A DNA stretch of 21,032 nucleotides. Source: Nannochloropsis salina CCMP1776. Its lineage: Eukaryota > Sar > Eustigmatophyceae > Eustigmatales > Monodopsidaceae. Location of the stretch: assembly GCA_004565275.1 (NCBI GenBank), contig SDOX01000088.1, forward strand, positions 1-21,032, read 5' to 3'. Position numbers and translations under genes: made by a program. Positions 9,547 through 19,129 of the stretch are shown here, piece by piece. Position 1 is the first letter of the stretch. Each line of letters opens with the position of its first letter. The notes under the pieces are model-generated. The model did not search any database, had not been told where the DNA came from, and saw only the letters and a list, made by a program, of their open reading frames with translations.

Positions 9547-10534
9547 TTACCCTTGATGCTTTTGCGTGCTACAAAAAAGGAAACTGGTGAGAAACGATGA
9601 GAAAGAAGTAAAGACAATTTGGTCAATGGACAAGACGAAAAGCTAGAATAGGATAGAGAAATGCGCGCTCTCGAGGAATACAGATCATGTTGCATGGTGT
9701 AATCAGGGGCACAAAACGAGCAACATTAATTTAAGGCAATCGTGCACTAGCTCCCTTGTCGTGCTTAGCCGCGAGAGCACCGACGTGTTTACATTGTGAT
9801 GCCGAGGGAAGCGGGACAAAATGAACGCCGACCGTTACTAGTTCAAATTTTTGAATTGGCCTACAAAAACTCAACAAGTGAAGGAGGCAGCGTATTCAAA
9901 GTTGCGTCCATGGCGCATCCACTTTTTTGGTATTCTCTCGTTCGTCAATCGAAAACATCCTGTGCGCACATCGAGCGTGAGGGAATGAAGGAAGCGGGGA
10001 TTGAGGACGAATGTCGTGTTGCGTTTGTGAGAGATCGGGAGGCGAGAAAGGTGACCTCCCTCACGATGGATGTGTAAGATAATAAGTCAAACGTCCATCA
10101 AGTAAAATAACCAATTATCACTTCTGTCGAAATTTCCTGGCATTACTCGTGCAAACATTACCGCTTATCACCCTTCCTTTCTGTGTTGCGCATTCAGACT
10201 CGGTTGGTGCTCAATTCCCGCTATTTCCACTCAATGCCCTCACCCGTTCCCGGGCAAGCTTTCCAATACCTTCCCATCTTAGCAATGTAGAATTGGTATT
10301 TTCATGATGAGGAGGATGGCTGGGAAGTATCGCCGGGGACATTGCCAGATAAACTTCTACACTGTTCTGGCCACCCTCGAAGGATGTTTTTCATACCTCA
10401 ACCCAGGTATGCAGTCCTCATCATGAAATTAAAAAAGAAACACATTTTTTAAAAAATAAATGCCCATATCCATTTATGTACAAGTCTCCCACCCCTTTCT
10501 GCCTTCCTCCCTCCTTCCTCCGACTAACTCAGGC
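9547..10534. other. Intergenic region between SNARE start and HCF164-like stop
   Basis: Both genes are on the minus strand, so the left part should be the SNARE promoter and the right part the 3' UTR of the thioredoxin-like gene. It is AT-richer than the genes and has almost no CCCT tracts. A 93-codon open frame at 9796-10077 (+) resembles no family and I do not call it. A spaced 14-bp inverted repeat lies at 10300-10428. Confidence 0.5.
10300..10428. repeat. 14-bp inverted repeat pair with 101-bp spacer
   Basis: TTTCATGATGAGGA at 10300-10313 recurs as its exact reverse complement TCCTCATCATGAAA at 10415-10428. The pair could fold into a long hairpin or mark the ends of a very small element. 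I see no target-site duplication next to the arms. Confidence 0.6.
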
Positions 10535-11689
10535 TCAAAACTTCACAAAATGATCTTCGTCTTCAAAGGCATCATAGCCCTCATAAGGTAGGACCTGCCC
10601 GCTGATCAAAGAGTCAATGTCTGCTTCCAGAACTTTCCGCGGAACTTTCCCTGTGCCGTGGGAAGGTCAAAAAGAAAGTGACGCATTCAGATCGACGGAT
10701 TGAGGAAAGGAAGAGAAAGGAGGGGGAAAGGGGACGGGGAGAGGAGCAAGCCAAGTGCGGAGGGAGGGAGGCAAAAGGGCATCGAAGAAAACGTCCTCGC
10801 ACCTATCAATGCAGTCTTGACCTCGCCCTCCTTGGTCATGAGTGCCAGATGCGGAATTCCGTCCACTCGGAAACGCTCGACCAGGGCTGAGGAGGCCTCG
10901 TTCCTGTCGTCACCGTTCACAACCACGAAGTTCACCTTGTCCTTGTACTGGGGAGAAGGAGGGGGGCGCATGTACGGCTCTTTTCAGGGAGGAGTGGATC
11001 TCTATCTCGACGACACGTGCACATTGTGTGAGAACCCCTTTCGTACAACAGGTGCACATTGTTTGAAGCCACGCCCTTTCCCCTGTGATATCCTCTACTT
11101 CCCTACCACTACCCGCCTTCTCCCCCCACCTACCTTCCCCTCTACCGCTCTCAGCACGGGGGCCATTTCTTTGCAGTTTTCGCACCACTCGGCGTAAAAA
11201 TCGACAACGGTCGGTCGGCCATTACCAGAAACGGTTCTGATATTCGGACTTTCCGCCTGCATTTGTCGCAAAAGGGTGATAGCTTCGACTGATAGAAATG
11301 CCAAAGGATGGGATTGGTGGACCGGGGAAGGAGGGGGGAGGAGAAGAGGGAGGGAGGGAGGGAGGGAGGGAGGGAGGGAGGGAGGGAGGGAGGGAGGGAG
11401 GGAGGCGTAAGTCAGGAATGATACTCCCTGCGCTTATGTTTAGAGGGAACATTGTTCATAGCACAAAGCTTTCCAGAATGTGGGTAATAGAAAAAGAGGG
11501 GGTAGCAATAGCGACAATCAAGGATAGAATGAAAAGGGAGGGAGGGAGGGAGGGAGGAAGGGAGGGAGGGAGGGAGGGAGGGAGGGAGGGAGTACCGGGA
11601 TGTGTGTGCTGATAAAAGAAGACCGCCACGGCGCTCAGCACTGAAGCCACGGCCGTCACAACTTTATTACGTTTCTCTTTCGTAAGCTC
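10535..11689 (-). CDS. HCF164/TxlA-like membrane-anchored thioredoxin (5' end unresolved)
   Basis: HCF164 is a thylakoid-anchored thioredoxin with its active site in the lumen, needed for cytochrome b6f assembly. TxlA is the cyanobacterial relative. Exons found: 11689-11596, 11288-11134, 10947-10803 and 10650-10535, phases 0/1/0/1, giving 169 residues. The first carries a hydrophobic helix (VVTAVASVLSAVAVFFY). The second has RPTVVDFYAEWCENCKEMAPV with the CXXC redox pair (WCENC, Arabidopsis WCEVC). The third has YKDKVNFVVVNGDD, nearly identical to HCF164 YKDKVNFVMLNVDN, then VDGIPHLALMTKEGE with the cis-Pro. The last ends in the acidic tail YDAFEDEDHFVKF. An acceptor (TGTGACACAG) precedes 11689, so at least one exon with the ATG and plastid presequence lies upstream, within about 11.7-12.2 kb. 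I could not find a donor that fits. Confidence 0.85.
11337..11404. repeat. (AGGG)n array in the first resolved intron of the HCF164-like gene, 3' part
   Basis: About 15 near-perfect AGGG units on the plus strand lie in the intron 11289-11595. On the sense strand they read CCCT and stand some 50 bases upstream of the ATCAG acceptor at 11289. Confidence 0.9.
11535..11592. repeat. (AGGG)n array directly after the splice donor in the HCF164-like gene
   Basis: A second array in the same 307-bp intron. On the sense strand the donor reads G|GTACTCCCTCCC, so the CCCT array starts five bases into the intron. Both ends of this intron therefore hold the same repeat in the same orientation. Confidence 0.9.
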
Positions 11690-13486
11690 CTGTGTCACAA
11701 GAGGGGGGGATCGGAAGAGTGGAGAGGGAGAAGAGGGAGGGGAGGAGGGAGGGAGATAGGGAGGGAAGGAGAGAGGAAGGGTGGAAGGGAGGAAGGAGGG
11801 CGCTTCAGGCCCGTTATGAAGATGTAAAATCGAGTTTTCAAATTATAAAGAACCGTTATGTGTCGGGGTGAAGAAGGGAATGAAGGATGAGGGAGATGGA
11901 AGAAGTGACGCTGCGGAGAAGCATCTTTTCATGGAGACCAGGAAGTAAGGAGGGAAAGAGGGAGGGAGGGAGGGAGGGAGGGAGGGAGCGGCGAAGGGAG
12001 GGCGGGAAAAAACCGGCGACTTGTGCGATAAAGCTCTGGACGGCAAAAAATCAGTCCCCAACTCTGTGATTCTCCATTCGCTTGATTCTATTGTGCAAGT
12101 AATATTGAATATTCCTTTCCAAATTGCAAAATTTCCGTCTCTTTGATAGCGGGAACCACGTCTCGGAGTCTCAATCCTGTCGACCACTCCATCTCCCAAG
12201 GCAAGAGCGCGTTGGACGACGCTGGGTCAAGCTGGTGGTTGCTACCTCCGGGTTGGTTAATTAGTTATTTAATGTTTCTTAAAGGGCTATTTACGAGCAT
12301 GCCGACTCCCCCCCCGTGCTTGCCAGTAGGTTGCTATTTCACTACCCCCAGCACGAGAGTAAAAGCGCTTTCCTCCCTCTCTTCAGCCCTTTCCCTCAAC
12401 CCGATTCTTTCTCTCAAGCAAACATATTTGACATCTCCTCTTTGTTTCCCTTTCATCATCTTCCTCCCCCCCTCGTTCATGGCACCTCCCCACTCGCGCC
12501 TCCTAAACTCCCTCGCCCACGCATCCTAGGCTCAAAAAGAAGAGTTTCCCCTCAAGACACTCTCTTGCATATCCTCCTGGACAAAATTGACATGGATTTG
12601 AGCATCCTCTCCTACCGCAGGAAAATTCCTGTTCCTGCCGCAGGAAAAAGTCTGGGTCCCCTCGTCCGCCCGGCTCTGTTTCGTGACGTTTTTCTGACGT
12701 TTTTCTACTTACTTAACTTACTTGAAGTCTTATTTCCTTAAATGAGAGCCTGGTTTCGACCGAGCTAGAAGTCGAACTTACTTAAAGAGTTAAGCCCTCT
12801 GCATCCAAAACAAAACTACCCTATCGAATGTGTTTCAAAACTATCCCTACCCTGAACGGTCGAGACTCTTCCTACCTAGAGCAAGCCCATGGCCTTGCAC
12901 AGCTCTCTCTATCCTGCTTCTTCCTTACGGTCCCTCAAACTATCTAAAGTACCTCCTTCTGCCCCGACGGGAAGTAGCCAAGGCCCATCATATTGTAATA
13001 CTCCTGCTCCATTTCCTTTCATAATCAGATATCAAAAGGAAAACGTCCTTCGCATCTCACGCCTATGTCACCATTTGTTGCGTCGTGAAACCACCCGGCC
13101 GTCCATCATTTCCAAGCACAAAATTGTCGTTCGTGAGTACTAAAACCATCATTGTACGCCCTCTTCATGCGATTTTTCAGCCTCGCTTCCTCTGTCTCCC
13201 TCTGTTCCTACATCTATCACTCCTCTAAGCCTTTCTCAATCCCTACCTCTATCCCTACCGCAATCCCTACCTCAATCCCTCCTCCTTCTATCCCTACATC
13301 TATCACTCTCTCTATCACAACCTCTATTCCTACATATTCTTCTACCTCTACCCCTACCTCTACCCCTCCCTCTATCCCTACCTCTATCCCTACCTCTATC
13401 CCTACCTCTACCTCTTCCTCTATCCCTATCTTTACCTCTTCCTCCCTCCCTCCCTCGCGTTCATCTTCCATCAAAACTCGACGCCT
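11690..13486. other. Upstream part of the HCF164-like gene plus intergenic region; no certain gene
   Basis: The part near 11.7-12.2 kb should contain the missing 5' exon(s) of the HCF164-like gene. A short minus-strand frame beginning MKRCFSAASLLPSPSS near 11.93 kb is Ser-rich and presequence-like, but it has no donor in the needed phase. AGGG tracts lie at about 11725-11800 and 11950-11990. From 12.2 to 13.2 kb there are plus-strand frames of 128 and 141 codons that overlap each other and match no family. The direct repeat C(T)(A/G)CCGCAGGAAAA occurs near 12613 and 12639, and ACTTACTT repeats near 12706-12785. The 13.2-13.44 kb part is a minisatellite. Confidence 0.45.
13236..13440. repeat. 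Degenerate 12-bp minisatellite, unit CCCTACCTCTAT
   Basis: About 200 bp of CCCTA-based repeats with a main period of 6 or 12 (CCCTAC plus CTCTAT, with CAAT and ACAT variants). It is most regular at about 13370-13420. Its translation on the plus strand (IPTS repeats) is a by-product of the repeat. It lies 3' of the zinc-finger gene stop at 13487. Confidence 0.8.
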
Positions 13487-15774
13487 CTATTTCTTCACCC
13501 GGCGTTTCCCTGGACCCAACCTTCCCTTTGATTTTCCTTTCCTCCGTCCATCCTCCTCCCTCCTGACCCCCATTCCTTCCTCTTTCCCCGACCGCACCCA
13601 CTCCTTGTGATGTTTACGGCAAAAGAAGAAATCCCTCAGGCCCTTCTTGCCCTGGTGCAGCTTCTCGCAGCCAGGAAAATCGCACCGGCCGCCCCCGTGA
13701 CGTTCGCAGAGAAAGCTGGAGGAAGGGAGGGAGGGAGGGAGGGAGGGAAGGAGGGAGGGAGGGAGGAAGGGAGAGTGGGTGGGAGGGAGAGTGGGTGGGA
13801 GGGAGGGAGAAAAGGAACGAAATCAGTTTCTGCTTTTATGAGCTGCTCCACTACCGGGGCGGTAGCCACGACACGTAAAGAGCATCGATGAAAAGGAAGA
13901 GCGGGAGGGCGGGAGGGAGGGAGGGCGGGAGGGAGGGAAGGAGGGAGGGAGGGAGGGTCACATACCCAGGACTGCGGTAGCGTTGGGGACAGTCCGGATT
14001 CCGACAGAGGCGGTTGGGACGATAGGGGAGCTGGCTGCCCGCGATGGGAAGCTCAGAGCCTTGCACGGGGGAGCACCGGGAGCGAGGCAGGGGCAAGGGG
14101 AAAGGCGGTCCCTGCGGCCCATCCCTCCCTTCCTCCCCTTCCTCCCGCCCTTCCTTCCCGCCCTGCAGAAAGGGCTGGCTATGGGCGCCTCCCCCCTTTC
14201 CAACCACATGGGAAGGCTCATGGCCGCAAGACCCTCCGCAGCCTTCCTGGACCCCGACGGCAGGCAACCACCCCAACGCCGGCACCTCTCCCCCGCCCTC
14301 CGCCCCGCCCTCCGCCCCGCCCTCCGCGTCCTTGACCGGGGCCGGGTGCTTCCCTTCCCAGTCCATTTTAAACCTCTCATCCGGAGTGGACGGGAGGGAT
14401 ACACGGACCGCAGGGGAAGGGGAGCCTGAGAAAGGGAGGAGGGGAGGGAGGGAGGGAGGGAGGGAGGGAGGGGCTACATACAAGGGCGACGGTAAGGCCC
14501 GCTTGGGGGGCGAACTCTATTCGACCCCCTGCCTCTGCTTTCACATCCCTTCGCATTTCCTGTCCCCCGCTTCCCTTCTTTCCCATACTCCATCCCTCCG
14601 TCCTGCCCTCGCCGAGGGCCCTCGACCACGCGGCTTCCCTCCCTCCCTCCCTCCCACCCTCCCTCCCTACCATCCTCCCTCCTTCCACGCTCTGCCGATT
14701 GTCCGGAAACTTCCGGAGGGCAAGCGAGGAGGGAGGGAGGGAGGGAGGGAGGGAGGGAGGGAGGGAGGCCAGGGCGGAGGTGCCGGCGGGCAGGTTCCCA
14801 AAATCGTGGTACAAGAAACCACTCGTCTGCCGCTCCAAGGGAGGCAACGGCAGGTGCTGGTTGAGGAAGGGAGGGAGGGAAGGCCGGCAGGAGGGCGGGA
14901 AGGAGGACAGGCAGGCACCCGCGCTCATGGGCGCCCGCTGGGCTTCTTCCATTGTCACGGTGCGTACCGAGGACGAAGGGGAAACAGGAGAATACCCCGC
15001 GCCGTTCAACTCCCCTCCTATCCAGGAAGTGCCAGACCCGTTCTTCCACTGGATCGGTCGCGCGACCTCTATCCCTTCCTCCTTCCCCGCCTCCCCTCCC
15101 GCCTGCCGTGCCTGACCCGAGAACAAGCTGGGCATCTCCAGGTGCCCTTCCTCCCCCCCTGCCTCTCCCCCTGCCTCTCCCCCTGCCTCCCCTTCCCCAG
15201 ACGGATCGTCCCGCGGGGAAGGGGAAGGAGGGCGATGGGGTGGAGTGATGGAAGTCGACCATTCAAGCTCCATGGGCAGGGTGGCCAGGTGGTGTAGGAA
15301 GGCCTTTGTCACGGCGTCTCGACGGCTGCAGGCGCTCTGGGTGGCGTCAAAGAAGAATTTGGGCCACATGTCTGGGAGGGAGGGAGGGAGGGAGGGAAAC
15401 AGGGGGAGAGGACATGAAGCAGGATGCAGTGGAAGCGCTTCACAGCGTCACGGGCGACCAGGTCGGAGTCCGAGGGATATAACACACGCATGACGACGCC
15501 GCCCGGAGCACCGGGTGAAAAGCCTGAGACGAAGTCCGCACAGGGAGGCAACCCTTCACCAAGCAGAGCGACAAGCGCGCAGTGGGCTTTGGGCACGAAA
15601 AAAAACAGAAGGGAAAAAAATCAAAGAAAGCCACACACCTTGAGGGATCCGTATCGACAGCCAGCCTCCCCCTACGTAAGGGGTCTCTGGAATGAAGCAG
15701 AAATGCGGCTCCGGCGTCGCCCACATCTGATCGTGCGAATCTGTAGCAACAGAGACTTCCTCCTCCTCGGTGTC

Positions 15775-15809
<35 letters not shown>

Positions 15810-16275
15810 ATAGATCAAGCATGGACAGGCCACAGGGGGGGGCGGGATTCGAGGGCACTCCTACTGACGCAGGATGCACTCCCTCACAAGGACCAAAATC
15901 ACGCGTCTCATACGCACTTTTGTACACGTTTCCTTGATAGTGAGGCAAATCTGTTTCCCACAGGCACGCACGTTCCTCAGTGGTACTGTAGGGTGATAGT
16001 GGGCTATTTCCTGCTTTCCCTTTCCCAGTCAGTCCTCGATTCTGAGATAGCTGAACTATTGAATCGTTTCTACCATGCGAGATAAAGCCGCAGCCCAATC
16101 TTATAGGAGACATAGTTGTGTGAAGAGAATGTATTTGATAGCGGGACGGCATCTCCTGTAAATGATCTAAAGGAAGGGGAGATGAATCAAAATAACAGCG
16201 ATGAGACCGGCAAAAGTGCGCTATTGACCATAAATACGGGTCAGACCTTCCCCGCCTATAAACTTGACATGCCAT
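13487..16275 (-). CDS. Zinc-finger protein with paired CX4CX10-15CX2H (HGGG-type) fingers; middle exons uncertain
   Basis: The 3' end is firm. Exon 14425-13966 ends LPYRPNRLCRNPDCPQRYRS-PG and joins in phase 2 to 13715-13487. The junction forms finger 1 (C-X4-C-X10-C-X2-H), then HGGGRC starts finger 2 (C-X4-C-X15-C-X2-H, including DFPGCEKLHQGKKG), then a basic tail ending GPGKRRVKK. The HGGGxRC spacing is that of the repeated fingers in plant WRKY19-like proteins and many stramenopile proteins, which suggests a nuclear DNA- or protein-binding role (inference). Upstream, an exon ending at 15639 (poly-Ser then DTEEEE) joins in phase to 15586 (HCALVALLGEGLPPCADFVSG). That exon ends at 15452 or further on. 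Another exon begins at 15371 (MWPKFFFDATQSACSRRDAV). The link across 15.37-14.43 kb is unresolved because the frames do not meet. The start could be 16275, 16152 or 16111. Confidence 0.6.
13716..13965 (-). other. Last intron of the zinc-finger gene, filled with CCCT tracts
   Basis: GTATGTGACCC donor at 13965 and TCCTCCAG acceptor at 13716, phase 2, 250 bp. CCCT tracts on the sense strand follow the donor directly and also run up to the acceptor. A tract-free island of about 90 bp between them (13805-13895) shows no needed exon, because direct joining completes the first zinc finger. Confidence 0.75.
14641..14770. repeat. Inverted tetranucleotide tracts (CCCT then AGGG) around a short palindrome
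   Basis: On the plus strand a CCCT-rich arm (about 14638-14690) is followed by an AGGG array (about 14728-14768), so the transcript of either strand can fold on itself. Between them is TCCGGAAACTTCCGGA (14702-14717), 7-bp arms around AC. It lies inside the zinc-finger gene region where the exon structure is unclear. Confidence 0.7.
15776..15809. repeat. (CTG)11 trinucleotide repeat encoding poly-Ser
   Basis: Eleven uninterrupted CTG units on the plus strand read as AGC on the minus strand and encode ten serines in the zinc-finger gene, just before RDTEEEE. A pure, uninterrupted run like this is expected to vary in length. Confidence 0.9.
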
Positions 16276-17603
16276 CGCATGGAGACTCAGAATGCGATCA
16301 ATAATTGATGTTTACCGAATTTGACATCACCCTGTATTATTAAAAATGAAACCAACGAACCTAACGAAATATAAAGAAAGCTTCCCCCCTCCCGCTGAGC
16401 TCCGCTCGCACCAACCACTAAAAAATTCCATATATTGGAAACACGTAAAGCAAAAATCATGCACGCACGCACTGCAAAGTGTCTACACGCCGCCGTCAAC
16501 ACGCGACGCCGGTGACAAGCACGGGTATGCCCGGTTCCCATGTTTCCAATCCACGTGGAAGGCGCTTCGTGCTTGAACAAAGCGAACAAAGCAGCCGGTC
16601 GCTCCATACCGAAAGCAGATGGCATTCAGGTCGGGCCGAAGCGTAAGCAAAGACCGCACGAGGGTGAGGGACCCTGCCTCTCCCTCTTTTTTTCCCCAAA
16701 TGCCCGCATGGCGGCGGTGTCGGCCATTGGGCGGGTCGGTGGTGTGACGCAGCTGACTCACGAATGCCAAAGAGTGGAAAATACACCTCGCATCTTCAAG
16801 GCACGCACGGCGAATAATCAACCTACGGGACACCTGAGCGATTTTCACATCAAACAATCGACGCAGACGGGCACTTTTCCACCCGCACTAGGCACATTGA
16901 GGCATGGGGAATCGAAAGGTGGGTTATAGGGTAGAATTTGGGCCAAATTTGTGTCCTTCGAGGGTTTTGGAGGTTATCCAGTGCTAGCACTCTACCTTCT
17001 CAGCGTAATCGGATATCTTCCTACCGATCCAACTTCTTTCGGTGTGTTCCTCCACCTCAGGCGACGGCAGCCGCTGGTATTGGGTTTCTCTGAAAGGCAT
17101 GCACGCGGTTTTGATGGTAAATTGACTGCTATTACTACTCGGTATGACCCAATTGGGTGGTACTAGCACTTTTGGGGTCAGATTGGTCTTGTATGACACC
17201 AGAGCCATATGTAGCCATGGCGCAATCGCTACGTCGAAATACGCTGCTTTATCTATGATTTTCCGCACATATGTCCCATACCACTTCGCATACCTATACC
17301 CCCCAAAACTATCAGCTGTGCGGGTTCATTGGGGAAGCGTTGAAGTGTTACACTGGCATGGCTCGGTGGTTCCGGCGCAAAATATGCAGAGGAAGAAGGA
17401 CGCTGGGAGAAGCATGCTTTCCTCAGATTCATGATGCCCCCCATGCAGGGAAAAAAAAGACGCAAGGAAATCAAAAAGATAAATAAGCCCGAGGAGGGTA
17501 TTGTCATTTGCTCGTTTCTTTCCTTGGAACCCTGCCTGGGATGAACTCCCCTCCTCCTCCTCCTCCCTGGCCTCCTGCTCACGACCCCATTCTTTTCGAC
17601 CGC
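16276..17603. other. Intergenic region, no recognised gene
   Basis: This lies between the zinc-finger gene start (minus) and the stop of the plastid-protein gene (minus). Open frames of 60-129 codons occur on both strands at 16.3-17.3 kb and overlap one another. None resembles a family and none shows coding bias I can defend. The region is free of CCCT tracts except pyrimidine-rich sequence near 17545-17575. A perfect 12-bp palindrome, ACCCAATTGGGT, lies at 17147-17158. Promoter elements of the zinc-finger gene should be in the left part. Confidence 0.45.
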
Positions 17604-19129
17604 CTACCCCCGGACATTGGACGCATCCAATGGATTCATCACGTTCTCCAGCCAGCCAATGACAGGGTTTTTGTTTCCACTGCCCTCCGCGGGTTTCACG
17701 GCCAGCTGAATGGAGGTAAAGAGGTGAGGGGGAAGGAAGGAGGAGGGAGGTAGGGTTACATGAGGGCTTACGGCAAGCCGACACACTACAAAACACTAAC
17801 ACACTACAAAACATGACTTGACACTTCAGAGGAGGAGGGAGTGACAGAGAAAAAAAGAAAATTGGAAGCCGGGCATTGCGTGGAGAAGCCCGGGGGATGG
17901 GCCAATGCCGGAATCGATCCACGCGGGCGCCGAAGACAAGCAAGGGTGGCCACCTAACTCGTGAGGGAGGCTCTTGAGAACCAAGCTTACCTTGATAGGC
18001 TCGTCCGGAAACTTCTTGAGGTTGAAGCCGTACACAAAGCTCTCCTTCTCCTTCCCAACCAGCTTCGGGTGCAGTTTATAGGCCCCTTTTATCAGGTTCG
18101 GCTGTGGAAATTGTGGGGTCGTGCCCAGCGAGGAGACAATACGTGAGGTGACGTAGGCGTGGGCCATCGGGTCACGAGATAAACGTCGCGGGGGGGGCAG
18201 GGCCGATGCAAAGAGGAGAAAGCGCGTTGTAGGAGGGAAGAAAAAGAGAAGCACAGGGAAAGGGTACATAAAGAGGAGGCAGTACGTCGTAAGAGGGGAG
18301 AAGAGCGAAAGATCCGGGTAGTCTAGGCAGGTTCAGGCCCCCCTCAAAAAGGGAGAGGCGGAAACGTAAGCGGGAAGACAACGGAGCTTTCGGGAGCAGC
18401 TTGTGGGGATCACGGTCGTCCTCCTCGCAAGGCCGAAGGGTAAGACAAAATGCATGAGGAGAGAGGGAGGGGCGGGGCGAGTGAAGGAGAAGAGGAAGGA
18501 AGAAACGTACCTCGTTTTCGTAGATGGCTTGATCGATTTTCGCGTTGCGAGGCACTGCCATCGACCCGACAAACTTCCAATCTTTTTCCCCTCCCTCCCT
18601 CTCGCGGATGTAGACGGCGTACTCAGGGACCCCTTTGGAGGCGAGGGAGTCGTAGGCAGAGGCATACTTCTCCCGTTCCACTTGTCCTTTAGTCTTGGGG
18701 GGGGGTTCCCGTTTCTGCGGTTTCTCGCCAAAGCCTTTGAATGCTTTCTTGGAAGGCGGAGGCGTTGCTTGACTGTCATCGGTAGAGGGCGTGTCGTTTT
18801 CTATCGCGGTATGGTGGTAGGCAGGGATGAAGGGAGGCGTGAAGGGGGGGAGGGGAACAGAGGGAGGGAAAAGAGACGTCGAGGAAGAGCCAAAAGGAGG
18901 ACACATGTCAATAACATAACAATCGTCAGCGAAAGCATAAAAACCCCACGATTCATGTCGAAACTCGTCAAGACACTTAGAACGCAATGTTCCCCACTTG
19001 CTTACCCATGGCGGCGTAAAGAGCTGGGGAGATCGGCAGGGAGGACGTGGCAGCTGAAGGTGGCCGCGGGAGGACAAAAGCGTGGGCAATTGTGGCCGTT
19101 GCCACGACCAGGAAGACGAGGAATTTCAT
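17604..19129 (-). CDS. Plastid-targeted conserved protein (possibly HHL1-like), 208 aa
   Basis: Exons 19129-19006, 18800-18511, 18101-17991 and 17705-17604 join in phases 1, 0 and 0 with donors GTAAGC, GTACGT and GTAAGC. The N-terminus is a signal peptide (MKFLVFLVVATATIAHA) followed by F at the cleavage point. This AHA|F resembles the ASAFAP motif of bipartite presequences in secondary plastids, so plastid import is likely. After a Pro/Lys-rich linker the conserved part reads GVPEYAVYIREREGGEKDWK, then VGSMAVPRNAKIDQAIYENE, NLIKGAYKLHPKL, YGFNLKKFPDEPIK and LAVKPAEG. The C-terminus is WLENVMNPLDASNVRG. The pattern recalls the HHL1-like (high-light response) family, but I am not sure of that name. 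The stop at 17604 and the skipping of open sequence at 18340-18440 follow from phase and family pattern. ATG 19129 was chosen over 19171 and 19150 because the signal peptide starts there. Confidence 0.75.

Noticed and set aside
12143-12741. Overlapping 128- and 141-codon plus-strand frames
   Set aside because: There is no recognisable domain, two overlapping frames are equally open, and there are no supporting splice or family signals.
13152-13610. 152-codon plus-strand frame of IPTS repeats
   Set aside because: It is the translation of a minisatellite, and its end overlaps the last exon of the zinc-finger gene on the other strand.
13805-13895. Possible extra exon (VVEQLIKAETDFV) in the zinc-finger gene
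   Set aside because: Direct joining of 13966 to 13715 completes a C-X4-C-X10-C-X2-H finger in phase. Inserting this piece would break it and lacks a good donor.
14044-15297. 417-codon plus-strand open frame
   Set aside because: It is opposite the zinc-finger gene and made largely of AGGG/CCCT translations. Repeats without stops explain its length.
16483-16929. Opposed frames of 124 and 129 codons on both strands
   Set aside because: They overlap on opposite strands and neither shows similarity or composition typical of the real genes here.
17903-17935. GAATCGATCC reminiscent of a tRNA T-loop
   Set aside because: No matching acceptor, D or anticodon arms are found around it.
18340-18440. 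Possible extra exon (EDDRDPHKLLPKAPLSS) in the plastid-protein gene
   Set aside because: No donor in the needed phase. Joining 18511 directly to 18101 is in phase and gives the continuous pattern YENE-PNLIKGAYKLHPKL.
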